Shown piece by piece: positions 53,150-61,378 of a stretch of 64,000 nucleotides of DNA. The stretch spans positions 62,001-126,000 of the forward strand of contig CANNEA010000009.1 in NCBI GenBank assembly GCA_947503525.1. Reading direction: 5' to 3'. The notes below the pieces were generated by a model. That model was not told the DNA's origin. It made no database searches and saw nothing but the letters and a program-made list of their open reading frames with translations. The DNA is from an uncultured Carboxylicivirga sp. (lineage in GTDB: Bacteria; Bacteroidota; Bacteroidia; Bacteroidales; Marinilabiliaceae). Positions within the stretch are counted from its first letter, which is position 1. Every line of letters begins with the position of its first letter. The position numbers and the translations under genes are program-made.

Positions 53150-54085
53150 TTATTTCTTTTTTAATAGGGTTAAACGAAGAATTAAATGAATACTTAAGCC
53201 AAGAACCAACAGACCAAACAATACAATACTAACTACATTTAAAGTAGTATTACGATTAGCCCCAATCATGTAACCTTCATTTAATATGGTTGCATTAATA
53301 AAACCTGATTGAGCACGGCTCTGTTTCACTCTATGTGCATACAACGATTCCATTAATACTGAATTAGCACTGTGACAATCTACACAATTTCTAAGCGCTT
53401 CCGTTTTAGGCAAAATCTTATGGGATACTAATATATCATCCTCTACTTTAGTATGACAATCAATACATCTTACCTTATTAAAATGATTGCCCTGATTAGG
53501 CAACCAAGCATGGATCTGAGCAATATCTTTAGGCAAATCATCACTTAATAAACCATACTTAAATTTATTATCATGGCAGTCAAGGCACATCTGGTTACTC
53601 AGACTAACGACACTCTTAATGGATTCGTCGGTTCGCAGACCAAGTTGGTATCCGTGAGGATCATGACACATCCAACAATTAAACTTCTCATCATTTGCTT
53701 TGTAATGAACACTCTCCATAAAAGCAGCTTCAATGCCTTCGAAGTTAAATTGTGCATAGGTATCGTCACCGCCATGACAATCTATACAGGCATATTTTTC
53801 CTCCATTCTTAATTCTCCAGAATGAGGAAACGTTTCATACTCCGGCGAATGGCAATCGGTACAAGCAAATGCCTTGTGCACCGTTTGATGCATCTTTACA
53901 CTATCAATATGATAAAATGGATTCATCGGACGTTTATCCTTTAGTCCTGTCCACTCATTATCATACTCATAAAATACCTGCCCATGACATTGCAGGCATT
54001 GTTGATTTTGCTGACCACTTACTGTTAGGCTAAAAGCGAACAGGCTAAGCGCCAATATCCATTGAGTTTTAAAACGTTTATTCAT
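53150..54085 (-). CDS. Heptaheme cytochrome c with C-terminal membrane anchor
   Basis: 311 aa. A signal peptide ends TVSGQ. Seven CxxCH motifs are visible (CLQCH, CTDCH, CIDCH, CWMCH, CLDCH, CIDCH, CVDCH) spread over the first 240 residues, with many distal His that could give bis-His ligation. A C-terminal helix (about 285-305, VVSIVLFGLLVLGLSIHLIL) anchors it to the inner membrane, periplasmic side. The b-type cytochrome gene follows with a 1-nt gap, so the two form a quinol-to-multihaem electron conduit. No catalytic Lys/Cys (as in NrfA) is seen. Confidence 0.87.
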   Translation of the reverse strand: MNKRFKTQWILALSLFAFSLTVSGQQNQQCLQCHGQVFYEYDNEWTGLKDKRPMNPFYHIDSVKMHQTVHKAFACTDCHSPEYETFPHSGELRMEEKYACIDCHGGDDTYAQFNFEGIEAAFMESVHYKANDEKFNCWMCHDPHGYQLGLRTDESIKSVVSLSNQMCLDCHDNKFKYGLLSDDLPKDIAQIHAWLPNQGNHFNKVRCIDCHTKVEDDILVSHKILPKTEALRNCVDCHSANSVLMESLYAHRVKQSRAQSGFINATILNEGYMIGANRNTTLNVVSIVLFGLLVLGLSIHLILRLTLLKKK

Positions 54086-54117
54086 AATCGCAAGTTAAAA
54101 TATGCCCTTATGCAAAA

Positions 54118-54154
54118 ACTGCCCACTAAGAGAATTTCTCTTCTAGCAGGCAGT
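54118..54154 (-). terminator. Terminator-like hairpin within the multihaem cluster
   Basis: ACTGCC / GGCAGT outer pair enclosing AAGAGAA / TTCTCTT; A-run at 54113-54117 gives a minus-strand U-tract. It separates the monoheme cytochrome from the heptaheme gene. Confidence 0.6.
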
Positions 54155-54174
54155 AATAATTTGACTAACTAAAC

Positions 54175-54588
54175 TTATTTCTTTAATGTACGCATGTAAG
54201 TCACAATTGCCCAGCGCTCTTCCTCATCAGTAATCTTCTTCTCAAAGTTTGGCATTTCATCACGTCCAACAAAAGACTGATAATAAACTACTCCATCCTT
54301 CTGAGCTTGAAATTCAGCACTTGTAAAATCACCTAAATCAGCATCGATACTGCGCGCTTTAGGTCCATCACCTTTACCGAAGTTACCATGACAAGATTTA
54401 CAATGCTTTGAATACATCATCTTTCCCAGCTTCACCATGGAAGCATCACTCACTTCCTGAGGATTCTTCATGCTTTTATATTTATCAGGAATATCCCATG
54501 GCTTTTTATCTTGTCCAAAAGACATCAATATCAAGGCAAAAGCAACAAGCAAACTTCCTGATAAAATTTTCATTCTCATATCCTTCAT
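54175..54588 (-). CDS. Monoheme c-type cytochrome
   Basis: 137 aa. A signal peptide (about 1-24, KILSGSLLVAFALILMSFGQ) is followed by a class-I cytochrome c domain with CKSCHGNFGKGDG (haem) and an axial Met candidate in GRDEMPNFEKK. It is a soluble periplasmic carrier of one electron. Two internal ATGs (MKDMRMK) are equally possible starts. It follows the DUF5777 gene by 34 nt. Confidence 0.85.
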   Translation of the reverse strand: MKDMRMKILSGSLLVAFALILMSFGQDKKPWDIPDKYKSMKNPQEVSDASMVKLGKMMYSKHCKSCHGNFGKGDGPKARSIDADLGDFTSAEFQAQKDGVVYYQSFVGRDEMPNFEKKITDEEERWAIVTYMRTLKK

Positions 54589-54622
54589 AATCTAAATAGT
54601 TTAATGTGAAGTTCTCAATATA

Positions 54623-55504
54623 CTAAAAATTCCACAATCGAGTAATATTAAATCCAAATCTCACATTTTCCATACTCCACTTTCCTTGATTATGCAAGTA
54701 CAATTCCTGAGGTAGGATTCCAATTCCATTAGTTACGAATATCTGGAACGCATGAGTGCTCGTAGAAACTTCATAACCTATGGAGAAATGAGTTACCGGA
54801 GCATTATAAAAATGGTCATGTTCAGATATACTCTTAATATCCAAAGGAATTCCAGCCTCCAAAGTCAATGAAGATTGTGGGCTAAACTTAATACGAGCTC
54901 CCAGTCCAATTCCAATTTTATCATGGTCTACCAAACTATCGACAGCATTATAATGCGTAAAGTTAGCACTAGCCTGAACGGATAACCAATCGCTGAACTT
55001 ACGTCCAACAATAGCCTCACTAAAATATGACATCCTATCCTTAAAAGCATAATCCTTTCCAAAAACACTTTCATGTCTGGCATCAATAGCTGCATTACCA
55101 TATAAGGTTAAACTTACAGGCATTGTATTTTCACGAGTCTGTTCAAATAAAGTATACTTTAACTGAAAATCCTGATACTTTTTTTGACTACTTGTTCCAA
55201 AGCCAACACTCAAATTATCGATTATGGTATAATTAAAGCCTATGCGGATGTTGGCTCCCGGAGCCATTATTCCAAAAACATCGCTAATACCATTTTCCAT
55301 TGCACCAAATCGATGATTAATGATCATCTCTAAGGTGTTTTTATGCTGTGTAACACTGGTTTGATGATTCACTAACACACCTGATTCCCATGGTGCACGA
55401 ACCGGCTTATCAACTTTCTTTTCAACGGTTTCTGTCTCTTCCTGAGCAAACATTAAAGTGCTCGAAAGCAGAGCTAAAACCAATATATATAAGTATTTCT
55501 TCAT
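54623..55504 (-). CDS. DUF5777 family outer-membrane beta-barrel-like protein
   Basis: 293 aa. A signal peptide ends STLMFAQ. Repeated beta strands and the segments EMIINHRFGAMENGISDVFG and ANIRIGFNYTIIDNLSVGFG match DUF5777, which I associate with Bacteroidota loci that hold c-type cytochromes. It may be the outer-membrane channel or scaffold of the multihaem conduit. It begins 12 nt after the monoheme lipoprotein gene (55517). The porin role is inference. Confidence 0.75.
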   Translation of the reverse strand: MKKYLYILVLALLSSTLMFAQEETETVEKKVDKPVRAPWESGVLVNHQTSVTQHKNTLEMIINHRFGAMENGISDVFGIMAPGANIRIGFNYTIIDNLSVGFGTSSQKKYQDFQLKYTLFEQTRENTMPVSLTLYGNAAIDARHESVFGKDYAFKDRMSYFSEAIVGRKFSDWLSVQASANFTHYNAVDSLVDHDKIGIGLGARIKFSPQSSLTLEAGIPLDIKSISEHDHFYNAPVTHFSIGYEVSTSTHAFQIFVTNGIGILPQELYLHNQGKWSMENVRFGFNITRLWNF

Positions 55505-55516
55505 TTTGTATCGGTT

Positions 55517-55897
55517 TTAGTTATCTAATGCTCCTTGTTCTATCCAAACTTTTATCAACTCCCGCTGATTACCTACATAATCATGACTTGCATGAACCCC
55601 ACTTGCTCCAGGCTTAGTAAGAATCAAACTTTCTTCCGGACTTTCCTCATTAATTCTGTTACCAACCTGAAGAGATTGGTATGCATTACCAACAGTTAAA
55701 TCCAAACCTCCCGAACTAGGATGACAACTCACACACCCCTGAATAGTCCATATTGGTTCAATCTGTTGTGAAAAACTTATTGGTTCTTCCGGATCAACAG
55801 GTTCACCAGTATCAGGTGAAATAAACTTATACTCACAAGATGCTAAAACCAGCAGTACGAGAACAAGTTTTGCTATAATATTAAGATATGATTTCAT
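55517..55897 (-). CDS. Monoheme cytochrome c lipoprotein
   Basis: 126 aa. The lipobox in LVLASC gives Cys21. A short acidic linker (EPVDPEEP) precedes the single haem motif GCVSCHPSSG. The C-terminal half (SLILTKPGASGVHASHDYVG) resembles the planctomycete-type C domain also found in other surface c-type lipoproteins. The protein is probably membrane-linked on the periplasmic or external face, passing electrons to or from the multihaem partner. Confidence 0.8.
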   Translation of the reverse strand: MKSYLNIIAKLVLVLLVLASCEYKFISPDTGEPVDPEEPISFSQQIEPIWTIQGCVSCHPSSGGLDLTVGNAYQSLQVGNRINEESPEESLILTKPGASGVHASHDYVGNQRELIKVWIEQGALDN

Positions 55898-55941
55898 ATT
55901 ATTTATTTAGACAGTTAACACTTAGTGATAATTCACTAAAA

Positions 55942-55965
55942 ATGGCTTAGCCGAAACTAAGCCAT
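55942..55965 (-). terminator. Terminator-like hairpin after the hexaheme gene
   Basis: ATGGCTTAG / CTAAGCCAT with a 6-nt loop; an A-run on the left is a minus-strand U-tract. A second small palindrome, TTAGTGA / TCACTAA, follows at 55922-55939. Confidence 0.65.
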
Positions 55966-55970
55966 AATTA

Positions 55971-57086
55971 TTAATTATTTGTGCCTAAATAAGCGCGACC
56001 AGCTGTGATAAGTGCTTCAGAATATTCTTGATTATGAATACCATAACTATGGTCATTCTTAACCAATGAATAATTCCAGAATGCAGCTAATTGCTGATGT
56101 GTCCATTCTCCTGGCATAAAGTGACCTTCGGCATCTATCATTTCAATGGCCAATAAATCGTCATGTAATAACTGGTGTAAGGCTTTAGTTGAAGCCATAA
56201 TTCCTTCCAAATCAATGGAAGCACCTCTATCTGAATGACAAGTATTACATGCTCCAAATTCTACTGTATCATCACTCTTACGTAATCCCATTGCGTGTCC
56301 ACCTAAGTATTCACCATAGTTACCTGTTGATGCAACAAATGACATGTGACAACTCTTACAGCTATGATGTCCCATAGTACCTGAAGGTGCAGTTGGATCT
56401 TCCGTTCCAATATAACCACCTACTCCACCAAAAATAGCTCCTTGTGCACCATAATGAGGTCCAAAATGGCCTGATGAAACTGTTAATGTTCCATCAATAG
56501 AAGGATCCGGTTGGTCATCACCGCGCTCACGAGGTTGGTGACACTTAATACAGGTATTACTTAAACCATTCGGATCAGAATATTGATTTGTAGCATCAAC
56601 CACTAAATCAGTAAATACATCATTATTATTTAAAAGAAAATCAACTTCACTTTTATAATGCAAGTCATAATCTTCGGCCGTATAAGTATCATGAATTTTA
56701 TGACAGGTATAGCAGCTCATTGGTGTGGCTTCAGGGTGAAGGCCTCCAAAATTTGTATTATCTGCAACCGCCGCTTTAAATCCATCATGTGAGTGACACA
56801 TTGAACATGAACCTCCAGCATAATTAGCATATCCGGTATGTTCAGCGCCACCGATAAAATGCGTAGAATGTGTAAATTGATTTACCTTAAGTTTAAGATC
56901 AGTGTCATCGTTATGGCATTCCATACATGTAGAATTTCCATTTGCACCGTCTGTTCCATTGGTACCATCAATACCATCTGTTCCATCTGTTCCCGGAGGG
57001 CCAGCAGGTCCTTCTTTGGTACAACTTATAGTTAAAGTAGCCATAGCTACCAATACCAGATAAATACATTTTTTCAGCTCTTTCAT
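55971..57086 (-). CDS. Hexaheme cytochrome c lipoprotein with collagen-like stalk
   Basis: 371 aa. The lipobox in TISC gives Cys22. Directly after it, residues about 25-51 are Gly-x-y repeats (GPAGPPGTDGTDG...), a collagen-like spacer. Six CxxCH motifs follow: CMECH (54), CSMCH, CYTCH, CIKCH, CKSCH and CNTCH. Lipid anchor plus stalk suggest it is displayed on the outer surface, holding the haem head away from the membrane. It is the first gene of the cluster, nearest the FNR-type box, and has its own terminator-like hairpin, so it may be made in excess over the rest. Confidence 0.87.
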   Translation of the reverse strand: MKELKKCIYLVLVAMATLTISCTKEGPAGPPGTDGTDGIDGTNGTDGANGNSTCMECHNDDTDLKLKVNQFTHSTHFIGGAEHTGYANYAGGSCSMCHSHDGFKAAVADNTNFGGLHPEATPMSCYTCHKIHDTYTAEDYDLHYKSEVDFLLNNNDVFTDLVVDATNQYSDPNGLSNTCIKCHQPRERGDDQPDPSIDGTLTVSSGHFGPHYGAQGAIFGGVGGYIGTEDPTAPSGTMGHHSCKSCHMSFVASTGNYGEYLGGHAMGLRKSDDTVEFGACNTCHSDRGASIDLEGIMASTKALHQLLHDDLLAIEMIDAEGHFMPGEWTHQQLAAFWNYSLVKNDHSYGIHNQEYSEALITAGRAYLGTNN

Positions 57087-57426
57087 ACTATTTGGACTTA
57101 ATTGTTAACCAGTTTTTTTTAATTTCACTTGTAATTTTAACAAATTTTAAAGACACTAACACGATGTAATTATTACTACCTTGCATTGACAAAAATCAAC
57201 AACATCACCCCTTCCATTTGATTACCTGATCATTACAGTTTTTAGCATCATTATTACCTATTTAGCTTATCAATAATCATTTTAATTTAGGAGATTAAAA
57301 AAACTGAGAAATATCAACTTTTATTTACATTCTTATTATGCAAAAGCATTTTGTTCGCTCAATAATAGTGACTATATTTCAAATTATATTGATGTCTAAA
57401 ATTAGTTATTGCTCCATTGTAATTGT
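57087..57426. other. Divergent regulatory region of the multihaem cluster and the Fnr-like gene
   Basis: 340 bp, AT-rich. It holds the FNR-type box at 57186-57199 but no gene. No strong Bacteroidota -7/-33 pair was located for either side. Confidence 0.6.
57186..57199. promoter_or_regulatory. FNR/CRP-type binding site
   Basis: TTGACAAAAATCAA is a 13-of-14 match to the FNR consensus TTGAT-N4-ATCAA. It lies 100 bp upstream of the hexaheme start and 228 bp upstream of the divergent Fnr-like gene. Confidence 0.6.
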
Positions 57427-58125
57427 ATGATTAATAAAAATGTTAACATTAATGGCTGCGAAAGTTGCGCAATGAAATTTGATGGCTTTGAAACCTTAAG
57501 CGATCAGCAATTGAACACCTTTAAATTATCACATTGCAAAGTTGAGTATAATAAGGGCGAAACCATTATTAAACAAGGCGCCAGATGCAGTAATCTGGTA
57601 TGCATTAAATCAGGATATGTAAAAATGCATGTGGAAGGCTTAGGTGGGAAGAGCGTCATTGTAAAAGTTCTGAAACCAGGAGACTTCATCATTAGCCCCG
57701 GGATATTTGATGATAATAAAAACCACTTCTCTGCTTCCGCCATAACTGATGTCAATACTTGTTTAATAAGTATTGAAGCCTTTTCGAAAGTTTTCCATAG
57801 TAACGATCACTTTGCGGAAAGCATTTTGCAACACAATCATCGGTTAATGCAAACACTTTACCATCAACTGATAAACCTTTCTCATAAAAAAATGACCGGC
57901 CGTGTTGCAGATACCTTACTTTATCTTTCAAAAGAAGTGTATGAATCCAATGTCTTCCACACCACTCTGTCTCGTCAGGATATGGCTGATCTATCGAGTG
58001 TATCGAAAGAAAGTTTCATTCGAATATTAAAAGATTTTAAGGATAGTGGAATTATTTTAGTTGATGGTAATCAGTTTAAAATACAGGCTTTAAATTCTCT
58101 TCAAACCATTAGCAAAGTTGGATAA
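57427..58125 (+). CDS. Crp/Fnr-family transcriptional regulator
   Basis: 232 aa from ATG at 57427; an upstream in-frame TTG at 57409 is less likely. A cyclic-nucleotide-binding-like beta roll (about 20-140) is followed by the long dimer helix and a C-terminal winged HTH (LSRQDMADLSSVSKESFIRI). Cysteines at 11, 14 (CESC), 37 and 112 could carry an oxygen-sensing [4Fe-4S] cluster like that of Fnr, though spacing differs from E. coli. It is divergent from the multihaem cluster, and a matching box lies between, so regulation of that cluster in low oxygen is a strong inference. Confidence 0.88.
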   Translation: MINKNVNINGCESCAMKFDGFETLSDQQLNTFKLSHCKVEYNKGETIIKQGARCSNLVCIKSGYVKMHVEGLGGKSVIVKVLKPGDFIISPGIFDDNKNHFSASAITDVNTCLISIEAFSKVFHSNDHFAESILQHNHRLMQTLYHQLINLSHKKMTGRVADTLLYLSKEVYESNVFHTTLSRQDMADLSSVSKESFIRILKDFKDSGIILVDGNQFKIQALNSLQTISKVG

Positions 58126-58137
58126 ATCATCCTCAAA

Positions 58138-58974
58138 TTGATACCTAAAACTAACTATAAAGGGCTAAGTACTTTTATTGATTTCCTATTATACTCAAAC
58201 CTTTGGGTTGCGTTGGCAACAGGAGCAATGAGTTCACTTGTTCTTCTATTTTTAAATCTTCAGCTTAATCAATCATTTTGGCTAATAACCTCGTTCGTTT
58301 TTCTATCCTATAATTACATTTATTATGTAGGGTATATTTCACACCCAAACATGATGGATTGCAAACGAAAGGAATGGATAAAACGTAATAAACAAAGCTT
58401 ATTTGCATTGGTATCATTGGCCAGCATTTATTCAATTGTCGCTTTATTCAGATTGAACAAGCCACAAATCTATTTACTAATTCTTCTAAGTTTCTTTTCC
58501 CTTTTCTATATCCTTCCTTTTAAAATAGGTAAAGGCCTCCGTTGGATACCTGGACTCAAAATAATTTTAATTGCTTTGAACTACACCTTATTAATAGTCT
58601 CTTTTCAATTAATAAAGCTTATTCCTGCAAAACAATTATTATTCACCAGTATATTGACTTTTCTATTCATCGTTGCACTAGCTATACCCTTTGACTTAAG
58701 AGACTTAAAAAACGACACCAGACAGCTTAAAACCTTACCTCAGCTATTGGGACGAAAAGCTTCAATTTTGAGCTCTCAACTACTATTTCTTCTGATTGGT
58801 ATTGTCCTATGGTTTAACACTGGTGACATAAACTTGCAGATTACTAATACAATATTTATTCTGGCTTTTATTGGCTCTGTCCAGTTCTCACCAAAACAAA
58901 AAGATTATTTCTACTCTTTTTGGTTGGATGGCATTCCAATATTCTGGATGATAAGCTACCTGATAATAAAATAA
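58138..58974 (+). CDS. UbiA-like integral membrane protein
   Basis: 278 aa with about eight hydrophobic helices. The length and helix spacing fit the UbiA prenyltransferase fold. The second Asp motif is visible in PFDLRDLKND, but the first (usually NDxxDxxxD) is degenerate here (YNYIYYVGY), so prenyl transfer is uncertain. The start is TTG at 58138, 12 nt after the Fnr-like gene; a later ATG is possible. Menaquinone synthesis or another lipid step could be its role, but this is not established. Confidence 0.6.
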   Translation: MIPKTNYKGLSTFIDFLLYSNLWVALATGAMSSLVLLFLNLQLNQSFWLITSFVFLSYNYIYYVGYISHPNMMDCKRKEWIKRNKQSLFALVSLASIYSIVALFRLNKPQIYLLILLSFFSLFYILPFKIGKGLRWIPGLKIILIALNYTLLIVSFQLIKLIPAKQLLFTSILTFLFIVALAIPFDLRDLKNDTRQLKTLPQLLGRKASILSSQLLFLLIGIVLWFNTGDINLQITNTIFILAFIGSVQFSPKQKDYFYSFWLDGIPIFWMISYLIIK

Positions 58975-58975
58975 A

Positions 58976-59005
58976 AGCCATGCCTTAAATTAATAAGGCA
59001 TGGCT
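58976..59005 (-). terminator. Terminator hairpin of the GH3 gene
   Basis: AGCCATGCCTTA / TAAGGCATGGCT stem, loop AATTAA; the A/T-rich left flank is U-rich on the minus strand. Confidence 0.75.
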
Positions 59006-59031
59006 AATAAAGTTAATCTTTCAACTATTTA

Positions 59032-61299
59032 TTATTTTATTTCAAATGATGATTTTAAAGTTGACGAAGGACTTCCTCCTATCATTACCTTAAATGTACC
59101 GGGTTCCACCATATAAGTTCCGTTGGGATGGAAATAGCCCAATTCTGCGTTTGTTAAGCTAAACTGAACCTCTTTGGACTCATTTGGAGCTAAAGCTATT
59201 TTATCAAAACCTTTAAGCTCAATTACCGGGCGAGCATATGTTGCCACCTCGTCTTGAATATACAATTGAACGACTTCCTCTCCGGCTACGTCTCCTGAAT
59301 TTTTCACAGTAACACTAACTATTACATTTCCATCCGCCGAAATTACATTCTCACTTATTTTCAAATCTGAATAAGTAAAAGAGGTATAACTTAATCCGTG
59401 TCCAAAGGCATACAGTGGTGAGTTGGGCGAATCTGTAAAACACGACCACAAGGTTTGTCCTGCTCCTTCCGCTCCCGGGCGACCAGTATTTTTATAATTA
59501 TAATAAATCGGAATCTGACCAACATTTCGTGGGAAGGTCATTGGTAATTTACCTGATGGATTGTATTTTCCAAATAATACATCTGCCATAGCATGACCTG
59601 CCTCTGAACCTGCGTGCCAGGTTTCCAAAATGGCAGTCGCCTTTTCAGCAATTTCCGGAATCGCCACCGGACGACCAGTCATTAATACCACAACTATGTT
59701 TTTATTAACCTTATAAATCTCATCAAAAAGCTCCATCTGCAATCCGGCAAGGCCTATGTCTGTTTGACTTCTTCCTTCGCCAGATTGGAAGGCATCTTCA
59801 CCAATTGCTAACAAAACAACATCTGATTTTTTAGCCGCTCTTATCGCTTCTTTAAAACCACTTCGATCATCCTCATTTATGGTCATAAAATCGAAAAATG
59901 TGCGCTTACCTATTGATAAGTCACAACCTTTGGCGAAGTTAATTTTAACATCTGAACCGGCTGCTTCTCTTACTCCTTCAATCAAAGATACAGCAGAGTT
60001 AGGTATAGCTTGTGCTCGCCAGTTGCCAAGAGGTGAATCTTTATCATCAGCTAAAGGGCCAATCACTGCAATGGATTTAACCTCCTTATCGATTGGTAAA
60101 ATACCATTATTGTTTTTCAGCAGCACCATTGACTCACGTGCAATTTTACGAGCAGCTTCTCGATGTTCAGCCGTATAAATTAAATCCTTCTCCTTATTTT
60201 CATCACAATAACGGTAAGGATCTTCAAACAGCCCAAGCCGATATTTAATGGTTAAAATACGACGCACAGCATCATCAATGTACTTGATATCAACTGCACC
60301 TTCTTCTATAAGTTCTTTTAAATGTCCTACATAAGCATGCGCCTCCATATCCATATCAGATCCGGCAAGAATAGCTCTTTCGGCAGCTTCCTTCAAATTA
60401 GCAGCTGCTCCATGTTCTATCATTTCACCTATACTATTCCAGTCAGACACAACAAAACCATCAAAACCCCATTGTCCCTTTAGTACAGTTCGCTGTAGGT
60501 ATGAACTTGCCGTTGCCGGCATTCCATCAATGGTATTAAATGCATTCATAAAGGTTGCAACATCTGCATCAGTTGCAGCCTTAAAAGGCGGTAACACAAG
60601 GTTGTGTAAAGATTCTCCACCTATTTCAACCACATTGTAATCACGTCCACTTTCAGAAAAAGCGTAACCTGCAAAATGCTTAGCACAAGCTGCTATGGTA
60701 AGCTCACTACTTAAATCATCACCTTGAAACCCTTCTACACGTGCCTTCGCAAACACCGACCCAAGAAATGCGTCTTCACCAGCGCCTTCCATTACTCGTC
60801 CCCAACGTGCATCTCTTCCAACATCGAGCATTGGTGCAAAAGTCCAATGTAATCCCATTGCCGCCGCTTCCTTTGCCGCTATCTGGCTTGATAATTTTGC
60901 TAAATCAGGATTCCAGGATGCAGCCTCACCCAAAGGAATAGGAAACATTGTTTTTTGTCCATGTATCACATCATATCCAAAGATAAGAGGTATGCCCAAG
61001 CGACTATTTTCTACAACTAATTTTTGTGCTTTACGAGTAGCATCAGCTCCAACAACATTAAGCATCGAACCTACTCTTCCGTTTTTAAGATCATCAAGCA
61101 ACTGTTGTGAATTATCATTTTTAGGAGCAGGCCCTGTCATTTCCCACTGTCCAGTTCTTTGATTTAATTGCCCAATCTTCTCTTCTAGAGTCATCTTAGC
61201 CAATAAGTCCCCCACAAATTGTTCTTCCTCTGATACTGAACCTCCGGAACAGGAAGCCAACCCAAGTAATAAAATAATAAATCCAATTGTCTGTTTCAT
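59032..61299 (-). CDS. bglX: GH3 family beta-glucosidase, lipoprotein
   Basis: 755 aa from ATG at 61299; a TTG two codons upstream is less likely. The lipobox in GLASC gives a lipidated Cys near residue 17. The N-terminal TIM barrel has the nucleophile Asp in GFVVSDWNS, and the C-terminal domain carries an alpha/beta sandwich and a fibronectin-III-like tail (about 655-755). The general acid is not obvious by eye. GH3 enzymes remove terminal beta-linked glucose or xylose. Placement downstream of susC/susD suggests it acts in the same polysaccharide utilisation locus. Confidence 0.9.
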   Translation of the reverse strand: MKQTIGFIILLLGLASCSGGSVSEEEQFVGDLLAKMTLEEKIGQLNQRTGQWEMTGPAPKNDNSQQLLDDLKNGRVGSMLNVVGADATRKAQKLVVENSRLGIPLIFGYDVIHGQKTMFPIPLGEAASWNPDLAKLSSQIAAKEAAAMGLHWTFAPMLDVGRDARWGRVMEGAGEDAFLGSVFAKARVEGFQGDDLSSELTIAACAKHFAGYAFSESGRDYNVVEIGGESLHNLVLPPFKAATDADVATFMNAFNTIDGMPATASSYLQRTVLKGQWGFDGFVVSDWNSIGEMIEHGAAANLKEAAERAILAGSDMDMEAHAYVGHLKELIEEGAVDIKYIDDAVRRILTIKYRLGLFEDPYRYCDENKEKDLIYTAEHREAARKIARESMVLLKNNNGILPIDKEVKSIAVIGPLADDKDSPLGNWRAQAIPNSAVSLIEGVREAAGSDVKINFAKGCDLSIGKRTFFDFMTINEDDRSGFKEAIRAAKKSDVVLLAIGEDAFQSGEGRSQTDIGLAGLQMELFDEIYKVNKNIVVVLMTGRPVAIPEIAEKATAILETWHAGSEAGHAMADVLFGKYNPSGKLPMTFPRNVGQIPIYYNYKNTGRPGAEGAGQTLWSCFTDSPNSPLYAFGHGLSYTSFTYSDLKISENVISADGNVIVSVTVKNSGDVAGEEVVQLYIQDEVATYARPVIELKGFDKIALAPNESKEVQFSLTNAELGYFHPNGTYMVEPGTFKVMIGGSPSSTLKSSFEIK

Positions 61300-61334
61300 A
61301 ATCAAAATATATAAATAGAACTTTTCCCTTATAC

Positions 61335-61364
61335 AAAAAGGCTGCCAAATATGGCAGCCTTTTT
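61335..61364 (-). terminator. Intrinsic terminator between susD and the GH3 gene
   Basis: GGCTGCCA / TGGCAGCC stem, loop AATA; the A-run on the left gives the minus-strand U-tract. The GH3 gene is therefore transcribed separately or by read-through. Confidence 0.8.
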
Positions 61365-61378
61365 AAGAATATTCAAGT

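Noticed and set aside
53150-54085. NrfA-like nitrite reductase
   Set aside because: Seven ordinary CxxCH motifs but no CxxCK or other catalytic haem, and a C-terminal membrane anchor instead.
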